This document shows positions 26,767 to 36,524 of a stretch of DNA of 64,000 bases, piece after piece; positions within the stretch are counted from its first letter, which is position 1; every line of letters begins with the position of its first letter. The stretch is taken from positions 42,922 to 106,921 of the forward strand of contig JAPSLP010000017.1 in NCBI GenBank assembly GCA_031180665.1. The letters are read 5' to 3'. A program made the translations under genes and the position numbers. The notes beneath the pieces are model-generated. The model was not told the origin of the DNA and did no database searches. It worked only from the letters and a program-made list of their open reading frames with translations. The stretch is from Cupriavidus sp. (GTDB taxonomy: Bacteria; Pseudomonadota; Gammaproteobacteria; Burkholderiales; Burkholderiaceae).

Positions 26767-26843
26767 CCCCTCTCTCCGGCGCTCTTCCGCTTGCGGGAGA
26801 GGGGCCGGGGAGAGGGGCCGGGGAGAGGGGCCGGGGGAGAGGG
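26767..26843. repeat. GGGAGAGGGGCC tandem repeat and palindrome between convergent genes
   Basis: A CCCCTCTCTCC arm at 26767 is followed by four 12-13 base copies of GGGAGAGGGGCC-like sequence from 26795. It can fold as a hairpin with several alternative pairings. A shorter related palindrome occurs at 60292. Confidence 0.75.
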
Positions 26844-26869
26844 CAACCGCCCCGGTCAGCCCGGCGTCC

Positions 26870-27715
26870 TCAATTCAACGCCGCACTCAACTGCCGGCGC
26901 CAGCGCGACACCGCCTCGGGCGTGTCGCCCATCAACTCGAACACCGACAGCATCGTCTTGCGGCCGACGTCGTCCTCGAAGCCGCGGTCGGTGCGCACGA
27001 TGGCCAGCAGCTGCTCCAGCGCCGGTTCGTATTGGCGGCGCGCGATCAGCAGCCGCGCCAGATCGAGGCGGGCCTGCAGATCCGCGGGATTGGCGGCGAT
27101 GCGGCCGGTCAGCGTGGCCTCGTCGGGCAGGTCGCCCAAGCCCTTCATCGCCTCGAGCCGCGTCTGCAGCGCCGCATAGGCATCGTGCTGCGGCGCTCGC
27201 GGAGTCAGCATGCCGAACTGGGCCTCGGCTTCCTGCAGCGCATTGCCGTCGAGCAGGAAGGCGATGTAGTCGATGCGCGCCGCGTCGAAGCCGGGATCGA
27301 AAGCCAGCGCGGCCTGGAAGGCCTCGCGCGCGATGTCGCGATGGCCGCTGGCGGCCGCCTGGCGCGCCTCGCGCAGCGCGATCTGGCCCGGGTTCGGCGT
27401 CACCCGCGCGATGAATTCGCGCAGGCCCGATTCGGGCAGCACGCCGATGAACTGGTCGACCGGCTTGCCGTCGACGAAGGCCACCACATGGGGAATGCTG
27501 CGCACGCCGAAGTGGGCGGCCAGTTCCTGGTTCTCGTCGACATTGATCTTGGCCAGCTTCCACTTGCCGCCGGCCTCGCGTTCGAGTTTTTCCAGCAGCG
27601 GGCCCAGCGTGCGGCACGGTCCGCACCATGGCGCCCAGAAGTCCACCAGCACGGGGACGCTGCGCGACAGCGCAATCACGTCGTGGTCGAAGTTCTGCAG
27701 GGTGACGTCGCTCAT
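26870..27715 (-). CDS. Thioredoxin with TPR domain (CnoX/YbbN-like)
   Basis: The 281-residue protein has a thioredoxin domain at about 1-110 with VDFWAPWCGPCRTLGP (Cys31 and Cys34 of the WCGPC motif) and a C-terminal helical region of tetratricopeptide-like repeats (about 115-280), the layout of CnoX/YbbN. E. coli CnoX is a holdase that hands clients to GroEL after oxidative stress and lacks the second active-site Cys. Here both Cys residues of a canonical WCGPC are present, so a redox-active form is expected, as in Caulobacter. It is the only gene of its unit. Confidence 0.92.
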   Translation of the reverse strand: MSDVTLQNFDHDVIALSRSVPVLVDFWAPWCGPCRTLGPLLEKLEREAGGKWKLAKINVDENQELAAHFGVRSIPHVVAFVDGKPVDQFIGVLPESGLREFIARVTPNPGQIALREARQAAASGHRDIAREAFQAALAFDPGFDAARIDYIAFLLDGNALQEAEAQFGMLTPRAPQHDAYAALQTRLEAMKGLGDLPDEATLTGRIAANPADLQARLDLARLLIARRQYEPALEQLLAIVRTDRGFEDDVGRKTMLSVFELMGDTPEAVSRWRRQLSAALN

Positions 27716-28053
27716 TCCTTGCCTCGCTGTTCGTGAATTCGCTTGATATCGCGGGAAGTCGCGCGATCAGTTTGCGGGATCGTCCGCGGGATCTGCACGA
27801 ACCGGCCATCGGGCGCGCGTGGAATCGCGCCGCACGGCCGGTTTCCTGTTGCGCAGGTGGGGATGACGCCGCTCATATCAACCCCCTTGCGGGAATCTAC
27901 CCCCTTGGAAATAGAACGGTCGTTCGGTTATATTGCTTGACGATTCGCCGCCGGGCCGCCTGCCGGCCGCGGCGGCGCCCGGCCCGACGCTGCAACGACG
28001 CTCGGCAACGACGCTCGAGAACAGGTCGCCAAGACCGCTCAGGAGACAAACGC
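27716..28053. other. Divergent intergenic region before the acyl-CoA ligase
   Basis: There is no convincing gene in these 338 bases. The main feature is an imperfect dyad at 27916-27930 inside a short AT-richer tract (27900-27945), probably the promoter of the ligase gene. Confidence 0.5.
27916..27930. promoter_or_regulatory. Imperfect dyad AACGGTCGTTCGGTT, possible TetR-type site
   Basis: The 15-mer matches its complement at nine of fifteen positions with AAC/GTT ends, a form common among TetR-family operators controlling fatty-acid genes. It lies 124 bases before the acyl-CoA ligase start. No TetR gene is nearby. Confidence 0.35.
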
Positions 28054-29754
28054 ATGCAGACCCAGAAGCCCGCCGCGCGCCCGCATTTCCAGTTCTGGCC
28101 CAAGCGGGCGCCTACCGCCATCGTGCTGCCCGAGACCTCGCTGTGGGTCAACCTCGAGGTGTCGGCGCGCCGCTATGCCGACAAGGCCGCGATCCGCTAT
28201 TTCGGCAAGGCCATCACCTTCCGCGAACTCGAGGCGCAGGCCACCGCGCTGGCGGGCTGGCTGCAGCGCGAGGCCGGCGTGGCCAAAGGCGACCGGGTGC
28301 TGCTGTACATGCAGAACTGCCCGCAATTCATCGTCAGCTACTACGCGATCCTGCGCGCCGACGCGGTCGTGGTGCCGGTCAATCCGATGAACCGGGCCGA
28401 GGAATTCAAGCACTACATCACCGACGCGCAGGCCCGCGTGGCGATCTGCTCGGCCGACCTGGCCGCTGGCGCCGCCGCCGCCAATGCCGAGCTGCCGCAG
28501 GACCAGCAGCTGCGGCATCTGCTGGTGACGCAATATGCCGATGCGCTGCCCGAGCGCCACGAACACCCCGAGGACGCGCCGCCCGCGTGGCTGACCGCCG
28601 AGCATGCGCTGCCCACCGGCGCCGCGCAGTGGCGCGACGCACTGGCGGCTGGGCACCAGCCCGGTCCGCACACCGCGGGTCCCGACGACATGGCGGTGAT
28701 GCCCTATACCTCGGGCACCACGGGCTTTCCGAAGGGCTGCATCCATACCCATCGGTCCGTGATGCACAACGTGGTCGGCGGCGCGACCTGGTCGGGCTCG
28801 GGCGCCGAGTCGGTGATCCTGTCGGTGCTGCCGCTGTTCCATGTGACCGGCATGCAGTACGGCATGAACGGCCCGATCTACAGCGGCGCCACGGTGGTGA
28901 TGCTGCCGCGCTGGGACCGCGAGGTCGCGGGCCGGCTGATCTCGCGCTACCAGGTCACGCACTGGACCAATATCCCGACCATGGTGATCGACTTCCTGGC
29001 CAGCCCGAACCTCGCCGAGTTCGATCTGTCGAGCCTGCGCTATATCGGCGGAGGCGGGGCGGCGATGCCGCAGGCGATCGCCGAGCGGCTGCGCGAGCAG
29101 TTCGGCCTGAACTATCTGGAGGGCTACGGGCTGTCCGAAACGATGGCGCCGACGCACAGCAATCCGGCGGACCGGCCCAAGCTGCAGTGCCTGGGCGTGC
29201 CGACCTTCAACACCGACGCGCGCGTGGTCGACCCCGTCACGTTGAAGGAGCTGCCGCCGGGCGAGGTCGGGGAGATCATCGTCTGCGGCCCGCAGGTGTT
29301 CAAGGGCTACTGGGGCAAGCCAGACGCGACGCGCGAGGCGTTCATCGAGTTCGAGGGCAAGACCTTCTTTCGTACCGGCGACCTGGGCCGGATGGACGAG
29401 GAGGGCTATTTCTTCATCACGGACCGGCTCAAGCGGATGATCAACGCGTCCGGTTTCAAGGTCTGGCCGGCCGAGGTCGAGAACCTGCTGTACAAGCATC
29501 CGGACGTGCAGGAGGCCTGCATCATCGGCACGCGCGACGCCTATCGCGGCGAAACGGTCAAGGCCGTGGTCGTGCTGAAGGCGCACGCGAAGGGCAAGAC
29601 CACGGCGGACGACATCATCGCCTGGGCCAAGGACAATATGGCCGCCTACAAATATCCGCGCGTGGTCGAGTTCGTCGACGCGCTGCCGAAGTCGGGAACC
29701 GGCAAGGTGATGTGGCGCCAGTTGCAGGAAGCCGAGAACGCGCGCCTGGGTTGA
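28054..29754 (+). CDS. Long-chain fatty-acid-CoA ligase-like AMP-forming enzyme
   Basis: AGGAGA precedes the ATG at 28054. The 566-residue protein carries YTSGTTGFPKGCIHTH, YLEGYGLSETMAPTH, FFRTGDLGRMDEEGYFFITDRLKRMINASGFKVWPAEVE and the C-terminal PKSGTGKVMWR lysine, the full set for an adenylate-forming acyl-CoA ligase. It resembles medium/long-chain acyl-CoA synthetases (AlkK/FadD type) that feed beta-oxidation. It stands alone after a 338-base promoter region and is followed by the longest tandem repeat of the window. Chain-length preference cannot be read from sequence. Confidence 0.92.
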   Translation: MQTQKPAARPHFQFWPKRAPTAIVLPETSLWVNLEVSARRYADKAAIRYFGKAITFRELEAQATALAGWLQREAGVAKGDRVLLYMQNCPQFIVSYYAILRADAVVVPVNPMNRAEEFKHYITDAQARVAICSADLAAGAAAANAELPQDQQLRHLLVTQYADALPERHEHPEDAPPAWLTAEHALPTGAAQWRDALAAGHQPGPHTAGPDDMAVMPYTSGTTGFPKGCIHTHRSVMHNVVGGATWSGSGAESVILSVLPLFHVTGMQYGMNGPIYSGATVVMLPRWDREVAGRLISRYQVTHWTNIPTMVIDFLASPNLAEFDLSSLRYIGGGGAAMPQAIAERLREQFGLNYLEGYGLSETMAPTHSNPADRPKLQCLGVPTFNTDARVVDPVTLKELPPGEVGEIIVCGPQVFKGYWGKPDATREAFIEFEGKTFFRTGDLGRMDEEGYFFITDRLKRMINASGFKVWPAEVENLLYKHPDVQEACIIGTRDAYRGETVKAVVVLKAHAKGKTTADDIIAWAKDNMAAYKYPRVVEFVDALPKSGTGKVMWRQLQEAENARLG

Positions 29755-29837
29755 TGGCGCGCAGTGCCGGGGCAGGGCGGCGCGTCCTGCCCGGGTCTGT
29801 CAGCGGGTGCGATGGAGCAATCGATTCGCGATCGTTC

Positions 29838-29933
29838 GCGCGACCGATTGCGCGACCGATTGCGCGACCGATTGCGCGACCGATTGCGCGGCCGATTGCG
29901 CGACCGATCGCGCGACCGATTGCGCGGCCGCTC
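29838..29933. repeat. Eight copies of a 12-bp tandem repeat between convergent genes
   Basis: The unit GCGCGACCGATT is repeated eight times, five of them exact and three with one or two changes. It runs up to the stop codon of the ankyrin gene. Reading frames through it give meaningless repeating tetrapeptides on both strands. Confidence 0.92.
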
Positions 29934-30741
29934 AGTGCCCGCGCACCCGCATCAGCATCTTCACCATGGTCTTGTAGCCGCGCTCGCGTGCATGCCGCGT
30001 GGGCGTGACGCCGTCGCGATCGGCCAGGTTGGCATCGGCGCCCGCATCGAGCAGCAGCTGTACCACGTCCTCGTAGCGCGCGCTGCCGTCGCCGAGCACG
30101 ATGGCTTCGAGCAGCGCCGTCCATCCCAGCGCATTGACATGGTCGACCGGCACGCCGGCCTGCAGCAGCAGCTTGACCACCTCCGGGTTGCCGTGCTGCG
30201 AGGCCGCGGTCAGCGCGGTGCCGCGATAGCGGTCGGTGCTGTGCGGATCGGCCCCGTGTGACAGCGTCAGCCGCACCAGCTCCACTTGCCCATTGGCGGC
30301 GGCCAGCAGGAACGCGCTGTTGGCCTGATCGTCCTTGTGATTGACATCGGCCCCCGCGTGGATCAGCGCCCGGGCGGCCTCGCCATGCCGCTGATAGATC
30401 GCGAGCAGCAGCGCGGTGCGTCCGCGCTCGTCGGCGGCATGCGGCGAGGCGCCGGCGCCCAGCAGCTTGCGCACCAGCGCCGCGTCGCCGAGCGAGGCGG
30501 CGGTCAGCAGATTGCGGTTCAGCGCGCTCAGCGCGTGGGATGGCCGGCCGGCGCTGCCCGGTTGCGTGGCAGCGCGCTGCGAGGACGGCGGCGAGCCGGG
30601 AGCGGGCGGGGAGGAACCGGGACGGGCCGCCATCGACACGCCCGCCGGCCCCGACAGCAAGGCCCCGCCAAGCAGCAGCCCCGACAACCCCAGCGCTTCG
30701 GCAACCATCAGGCGGCGGGCTCGAGCGGCGGGGGCGGGCAT
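29932..30741 (-). CDS. Exported ankyrin-repeat protein
   Basis: The 269-residue protein starts with a basic run (RARR) and a hydrophobic stretch ending GPAGVSMAARPG, a probable signal peptide, then a Pro/Ser-rich linker to about residue 70. At least five ankyrin repeats follow (for example GRTALLLAIYQRHGEAARALIHAGADVN). Exported bacterial ankyrin proteins often protect against oxidative stress or bind partners in the periplasm; no specific partner is indicated. The stop codon sits on the last copy of the tandem repeat. It is 13 bases from the ChaC gene and probably in one unit with it. Confidence 0.85.
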   Translation of the reverse strand: MPAPAARARRLMVAEALGLSGLLLGGALLSGPAGVSMAARPGSSPPAPGSPPSSQRAATQPGSAGRPSHALSALNRNLLTAASLGDAALVRKLLGAGASPHAADERGRTALLLAIYQRHGEAARALIHAGADVNHKDDQANSAFLLAAANGQVELVRLTLSHGADPHSTDRYRGTALTAASQHGNPEVVKLLLQAGVPVDHVNALGWTALLEAIVLGDGSARYEDVVQLLLDAGADANLADRDGVTPTRHARERGYKTMVKMLMRVRGH

Positions 30742-30754
30742 GGCGGTCTCCGGT

Positions 30755-31468
30755 TCAGGCGGCGTTGGCCGGTTCGCTGTCTGCGGCCGGCTCGGCGTCG
30801 GCGGCCTGGATCTGCCGCCACAGCCGGCCGAGATAGGGATCGTCGACGCCGTGGGTGGCCAGGCCCAGCAGGGTCTGGTGCAGATAGTCGCGCGCGGGGC
30901 CGTACAGGCCGGTGGCGCGCCGCAGGCAGGCCACCACGCGCTCGTCGGGCAGGCGGCCGGCATAGGCTTCGTGGGCGCGGTTCATCACGAAGGCGAGCGC
31001 CCGCTGCGGGGCCGCATCGCCATCGAGCTTCACGCGCAGCCAGCGCGGATGGTAGGCGCCAGTCATCATCTCGCGGCGCCACAGCACGCGGAACTCCTGC
31101 TCGACGACGTGGCTGGGGATGCGGAACACCATGCCGTGGCAGCTGCCGCCGCGGTCCAGGCCGAGCACCAGGCCGGGGTTGTCCCAGGTGCCGCGATTGA
31201 TGCGCGAATAGAGGTAGAAACCGCGGTGGTAGCCGTGCACGGTCGCGAGGCGGCGCTCGGTATGCACGACCATCGGGTTCCAGATCAGGGAGCCGTAGCC
31301 GAACAGCCAGATGTCGCCATGCATGTCGGGCTGGTCCGGCCGGCGATCGAGGGTGGACCGCAACGAGCGCTCGAGCGCGTCGTCCGACAGCAGCGAGGAA
31401 GCCACCGGGGTACCGCCCAGCGTGGTCCGCAGCCGGTCCGCTTCAAGATCTTGTCGGGTGATGGCCAT
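30755..31468 (-). CDS. ChaC-like gamma-glutamylcyclotransferase
   Basis: The 237-residue protein has the signature IWLFGYGSLIWNPMVVHTERRLATVHGYHRGFYLYS of the ChaC/gamma-glutamylcyclotransferase family, and a C-terminal region with DERVVACLRRATGLYGPARDYL. The family releases 5-oxoproline from glutathione or gamma-glutamyl peptides in the cytoplasm. A longer frame upstream lacks a family-like N-terminus, so the ATG at 31468 was chosen, although no ribosome-binding site is visible. It probably forms one unit with the ankyrin gene. Confidence 0.9.
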   Translation of the reverse strand: MAITRQDLEADRLRTTLGGTPVASSLLSDDALERSLRSTLDRRPDQPDMHGDIWLFGYGSLIWNPMVVHTERRLATVHGYHRGFYLYSRINRGTWDNPGLVLGLDRGGSCHGMVFRIPSHVVEQEFRVLWRREMMTGAYHPRWLRVKLDGDAAPQRALAFVMNRAHEAYAGRLPDERVVACLRRATGLYGPARDYLHQTLLGLATHGVDDPYLGRLWRQIQAADAEPAADSEPANAA

Positions 31469-31631
31469 GGTGCAAGCATAATGCAAAGCCGGGCAGCGGG
31501 AGGCTTGGTACACCACATGGCGGGGGGATGTCGGCGTCGGGCAACGGTGCCGACCTACCCACTGCCGGCGGGGTGGCGGCCGATGTTGCGCCGTCCTTAC
31601 AATGGCTGCCAACTACCAGGAGGGATGGACT

Positions 31632-31952
31632 ATGGCGCGAACGCTTACGGTGGCCTTCGGCACCGGCAAGGAATTCGAGTTCACCATCGGCGATAGCGAA
31701 CTGGCGGGCATCAGCGACGATGCCGGCTGGCGCTGGTTCGACCGGGAGTATGCGGAGCTCGACTGCCAGGCTTCCAGCCCGGTGGGGAAGGTGCTGGTGA
31801 TCGACAAGATCCTCAGCGTGGCGCGCTTCTCGGGCGAGCAGCGCTTCACCGGCGATCCGGACTGGGCCCGGGAGTATGCGCGGCATGCCGCGCATATCCT
31901 GGGCCGCGATCGGGTGCGCGTCGACGTCGGCAACGCGTCGATCGGCTTCTGA
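31632..31952 (+). CDS. Conserved-looking small protein of unknown function
   Basis: An AGGAGG about eight bases before the ATG at 31632 supports this start. The 106-residue product is acidic and soluble-looking, with no membrane segment or signal peptide. It contains a Trp-rich core (DDAGWRWFDREYAELD) and ends DVGNASIGF. I do not recognise the family. It is divergent from chaC and convergent with the FKBP gene, so it is probably expressed alone. Confidence 0.75.
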   Translation: MARTLTVAFGTGKEFEFTIGDSELAGISDDAGWRWFDREYAELDCQASSPVGKVLVIDKILSVARFSGEQRFTGDPDWAREYARHAAHILGRDRVRVDVGNASIGF

Positions 31953-31993
31953 GCCGGCTTGCCGGCCCGTTCTTTTCTGAAGCGCCAACCGCC

Positions 31994-32341
31994 TCAGACG
32001 GCCAGCAGCTCCACCTCGAACAGCAGCGTGGCGTTCGGCGGAATCACGCCGCCGGCGCCGCGTGCGCCATAGCCCAGGTCGGCGGGAATCACCAGCCGGC
32101 GCGTGCCGCCGACCTTCATGCCCTGCACGCCTTCGTCCCAGCCGCGGATCACATGGCCGGCGCCCAGCGGGAAGACGAACGGATCGTTGCGATCCTTGCT
32201 CGAATCGAATTTGCGGCCAGCCTGGCCGTTCTCGTACAGCCAGCCGGTGTAATGCACGGTGACGTGCTTGCCCGCGGTCGCTTCGGCGCCCTGGCCGGTC
32301 ACGGTGTCTTCGTATTGCAGGCCGGAAGGAGTGGTGATCAT
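31994..32341 (-). CDS. FKBP-type peptidyl-prolyl cis-trans isomerase
   Basis: The 115-residue protein is a single FKBP domain with [33 protein letters not shown] and the [10 protein letters not shown] strand. It catalyses proline isomerisation in protein folding. There is no signal peptide, so it should be cytoplasmic. AAGGA lies before the ATG at 32341. Confidence 0.95.
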   Translation of the reverse strand: MITTPSGLQYEDTVTGQGAEATAGKHVTVHYTGWLYENGQAGRKFDSSKDRNDPFVFPLGAGHVIRGWDEGVQGMKVGGTRRLVIPADLGYGARGAGGVIPPNATLLFEVELLAV

Positions 32342-32471
32342 CGGTCGTTCCTTTGTGTGACTGCGCAGCGCGGCATGGGGACCACGATGCGCGTGGTGAT
32401 TCGGCGCCCGGGCCGCGCGCCCATGGCTGGCGCGCGCGGTGCTGCCGAGCCGGCAGTGTACCCGCAAGCGG

Positions 32472-33020
32472 TCAGCTGTCGGCCCGCTGCCAGGTGTCCA
32501 GGCGCAGTTGCACGCTGCGCTCGTCGTCGCTGAACCAGATCTCGCCGTCCTGGATCGTGACGGTCAGCCGCATCGCGCGGCGGGCCATGCCGGCCAGCGC
32601 GTCGACCGCCTCGCCTGGCACCGCATGCACCGTCAGGTTGCGCAGCTTGCCCGCCTTGCCGGCGATGCCTTTCCACCATTCGCGGGCGCTGGCGGGCTGA
32701 TAGGTGAACACGGTCACGCGCGCGGCGCGCGAGGCGGCCCGCTTGAGCCGCGTCTCGTCGGGCTGGCCCAGGTCGATCCAGTGTTCGATCTCGCCGGTCA
32801 GGCTGCGCTCCCACAGGTCCGGCTCGTCGGGTTCGTCGAGTCCGCGGGTCAGGCTCAGCGTCTCGCTGGCCTCGCAGGCGAACGCCAGCAGCCGCACCAT
32901 CATGCGGGCGTCGTTCTCGGACGGGTGCTGCGCGACGGTCAGCGCGTGGGTGCCGTAGTAATGCCGGTCCATATCGGAGATCGACAGCTCGGCTTTGCAG
33001 ATGGTGGACTTCAGGGCCAT
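32472..33020 (-). CDS. YaeQ family protein
   Basis: The 182-residue product begins [22 protein letters not shown] and has the YaeQ pattern [23 protein letters not shown] segment (here [18 protein letters not shown]) and [17 protein letters not shown]. YaeQ proteins have a PD-(D/E)XK nuclease-like fold and unclear function; E. coli YaeQ was found as a suppressor of RfaH loss. Length matches the family exactly. Confidence 0.92.
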   Translation of the reverse strand: MALKSTICKAELSISDMDRHYYGTHALTVAQHPSENDARMMVRLLAFACEASETLSLTRGLDEPDEPDLWERSLTGEIEHWIDLGQPDETRLKRAASRAARVTVFTYQPASAREWWKGIAGKAGKLRNLTVHAVPGEAVDALAGMARRAMRLTVTIQDGEIWFSDDERSVQLRLDTWQRADS

Positions 33021-33175
33021 GGGGGAAGAGAGAGGCGGCACGCCGGCCGATGGCGCGGGCAGGATGCCCGGCATGGCCGGCCGGCAAAGCGCGCATGTTA
33101 CCCGATCGCCGCTCGCATGACGGTGCGGACGGCCTGGCGGGAAGCAGGAAGCGGAACGGCGGCGGAAACGGCGGC

Positions 33176-33208
33176 AAAAACAGCAGCGCCGCGTGGGAGG
33201 CGCGGCGC
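33176..33208 (-). terminator. Possible intrinsic terminator of the small membrane protein gene
   Basis: On the minus strand an 8-base GC stem (33186-33208, arms GCGCCGCG/CGCGGCGC) is followed after five bases by five T residues. The gap before the T run weakens the case. Confidence 0.4.
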
Positions 33209-33213
33209 GGCGG

Positions 33214-33534
33214 TCAGCGGGACTTGCGGTAGTCGCTGAGGTAGAAGCGCAGCAGCGCGGAGGCGATCACCAGCGCGAGGAAGGCCGCGGCAACCACCAT
33301 CGCCTGCCCGGCGGGACTGTCGACCTGCCCGTTGACGCCCAGCTCGACCAGGCGGCCGATCACCAGCATCACCAGCACCGGGATCACCAGGGCGCGACGA
33401 CCATAGGTGCGCATCACCCAGCTGGGAAAGTTGCGCAGATGGCCGACGAAATCGCGCGGAATGCTGCAGATCAAGCACGCCCCTGCGGCAGCGAGCGAAG
33501 CCGCCACCACATCCCCCAGTCCAATCCCGATCAT
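33214..33534 (-). CDS. Small membrane protein of unknown function
   Basis: The 106-residue product has three hydrophobic segments at about 5-23, 48-66 and 78-96, with positive loops between them (MRTYGRR) and a basic C-terminus (YLSDYRKSR). I do not recognise the family. It lies between yaeQ and the MAPEG gene on the same strand and is probably an inner-membrane protein. Confidence 0.7.
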   Translation of the reverse strand: MIGIGLGDVVAASLAAAGACLICSIPRDFVGHLRNFPSWVMRTYGRRALVIPVLVMLVIGRLVELGVNGQVDSPAGQAMVVAAAFLALVIASALLRFYLSDYRKSR

Positions 33535-33662
33535 GTTTCCCCGTCCCGTCGCACCCGGGCGAAAAAGCCGGGGCCTGAATTTTGCAAAGCGCTGATTCTA
33601 CAGAAGATTTCGCGATTTCAGGTGTCGCCGGGTCGACCTGGGACAGAACTCGACGGTCTCTT

Positions 33663-34046
33663 TCAAGGCACCAGCACGGGCAGCAGGAAAATGCCCAGCA
33701 CGCACAGGAAGCCCAGCGTCCAGCACAGCGAGCGCAGCGTGGCGCGGTCGGCCAGGTAGCAGACGGTGTACAGGACGCGGATCACGATGAAGGCGACCGC
33801 CAGTTCGTCGATGCGCGCCTGCGGCGCCTGCAGATGGCTGGCGCACAGCACCGCCGCGGCGAACAGCGGAAAGGCCTCGAAGTGGTTGCGATGGGCGAGG
33901 TCGGCGCGGCGCGCGCGGCCGGTCTGCCGCTCCAGCCACGCGCGCGGATCGTGGTTGTCGAAACCGGGCGCGCCCCATTTGGCGATGCCCACCGTGACGA
34001 TGGGCAGGATGCCGGCGATCAGCACGCACCAGAAAGCGATCGGCAT
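33663..34046 (-). CDS. MAPEG family membrane protein
   Basis: The 127-residue protein has four predicted membrane helices and the MAPEG-like motif AHRNHFEAFPLFAAAVLCA with RVLYTVCYLADRATLR. MAPEG proteins are membrane-bound relatives of glutathione transferases; the bacterial members are mostly uncharacterised. The gene is followed upstream by the 11-bp repeat array at 34076-34163. Confidence 0.9.
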   Translation of the reverse strand: MPIAFWCVLIAGILPIVTVGIAKWGAPGFDNHDPRAWLERQTGRARRADLAHRNHFEAFPLFAAAVLCASHLQAPQARIDELAVAFIVIRVLYTVCYLADRATLRSLCWTLGFLCVLGIFLLPVLVP

Positions 34047-34075
34047 GGCGTTGTCCTTGGTTCTGTCGTGGGCGC

Positions 34076-34163
34076 CAGGTGGCGTTCAGGTGGCGTTCAG
34101 GTGGCGCTCATATGGCGTTCAGGTGGCGTTCAGGTGGCGCTCATATGACGTTCAGGCGGCGTT
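34076..34163. repeat. Eight copies of an 11-bp tandem repeat
   Basis: The unit CAGGTGGCGTT runs without interruption, with copies 4 and 7 sharing the same CATATG change and copies 3 and 6 sharing a T-to-C change. This higher-order pattern suggests that a three-copy block was itself duplicated. It ends on the stop codon of the S4-domain gene. Confidence 0.9.
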
Positions 34164-34381
34164 CAGGCCGCCACCACCCGGATCGTCACGCCCGGCAGGG
34201 TCACCACCTGGCCGGCGCGGATCTTGGCGGTCTTGCGCGATTCGGCCACGCCGTCGACCGCGACCTCGCCGGCGGCGACCAGCGCCTTGCCGGCGCCGCC
34301 GCTGTCGACCACGCCAGCCAGCTTGAGCAGATCGTTCAGCGCGATGTGCTCGCGGTCCAGCGGGAAGGTCAGGGTCTGCAT
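34163..34381 (-). CDS. S4-domain RNA-binding protein (YbcJ-like)
   Basis: The 72-residue protein is a lone S4 fold: HIALNDLLKLAGVVDSGGAG, AAGEVAVDGVAESRKTAKIRAGQVV. Small S4 proteins such as YbcJ bind structured RNA, possibly ribosome fragments. It is 68 bases downstream of glnS on the same strand and probably co-transcribed. Confidence 0.88.
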   Translation of the reverse strand: MQTLTFPLDREHIALNDLLKLAGVVDSGGAGKALVAAGEVAVDGVAESRKTAKIRAGQVVTLPGVTIRVVAA

Positions 34382-34449
34382 GATGAGGATTGGGGTTGGA
34401 GGTGTCGCCGGGCGCCGATCCTTCGGCGCGCCGGCGTGGGCCGCGGCAA

Positions 34450-36207
<1,758 letters not shown>

Positions 36208-36524
36208 GTTTTGGCCAGGTTGGGCCGCGGGTCGCGGCCGGCTTCAGGGCGGATTCGGATTCGGGGTAAGGATCGGCGCTGTCCGCGCCGGGCCAGCGCG
36301 CCGTGGCCCCGGAGGCCGCGGCATGTTGGCGGGAACCGGGGATTTTACCGTGCCGGCGCATCGGCCGCGCGCGCAATCGTTGGAGGCGCGCTAGCATGGC
36401 GTAGCGGCGCAGCGCGAAGCGGCCCTGCCACAGGGGCTGCGCGCTGTCCGTTTGTCGATCCGATGCGCCGCTCCGGCCGTCGCCATCGCCTGACCATCCC
36501 TGCACCATCGTCACGAGGAGCGCC
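36208..36524. other. Divergent region between glnS and the CaiB-like gene
   Basis: These 317 bases show no gene. A TAAAAT hexamer on the minus strand (36342-36347) could serve glnS, though no good -35 is at the right distance. A GAGGAGC ribosome-binding site for the CaiB gene lies at the right end. Confidence 0.5.

Noticed and set aside
29838..29933. Array resembling a CRISPR
   Set aside because: The repeats are 12 bases and directly adjacent with no spacers, and there are no cas genes. It is a minisatellite.
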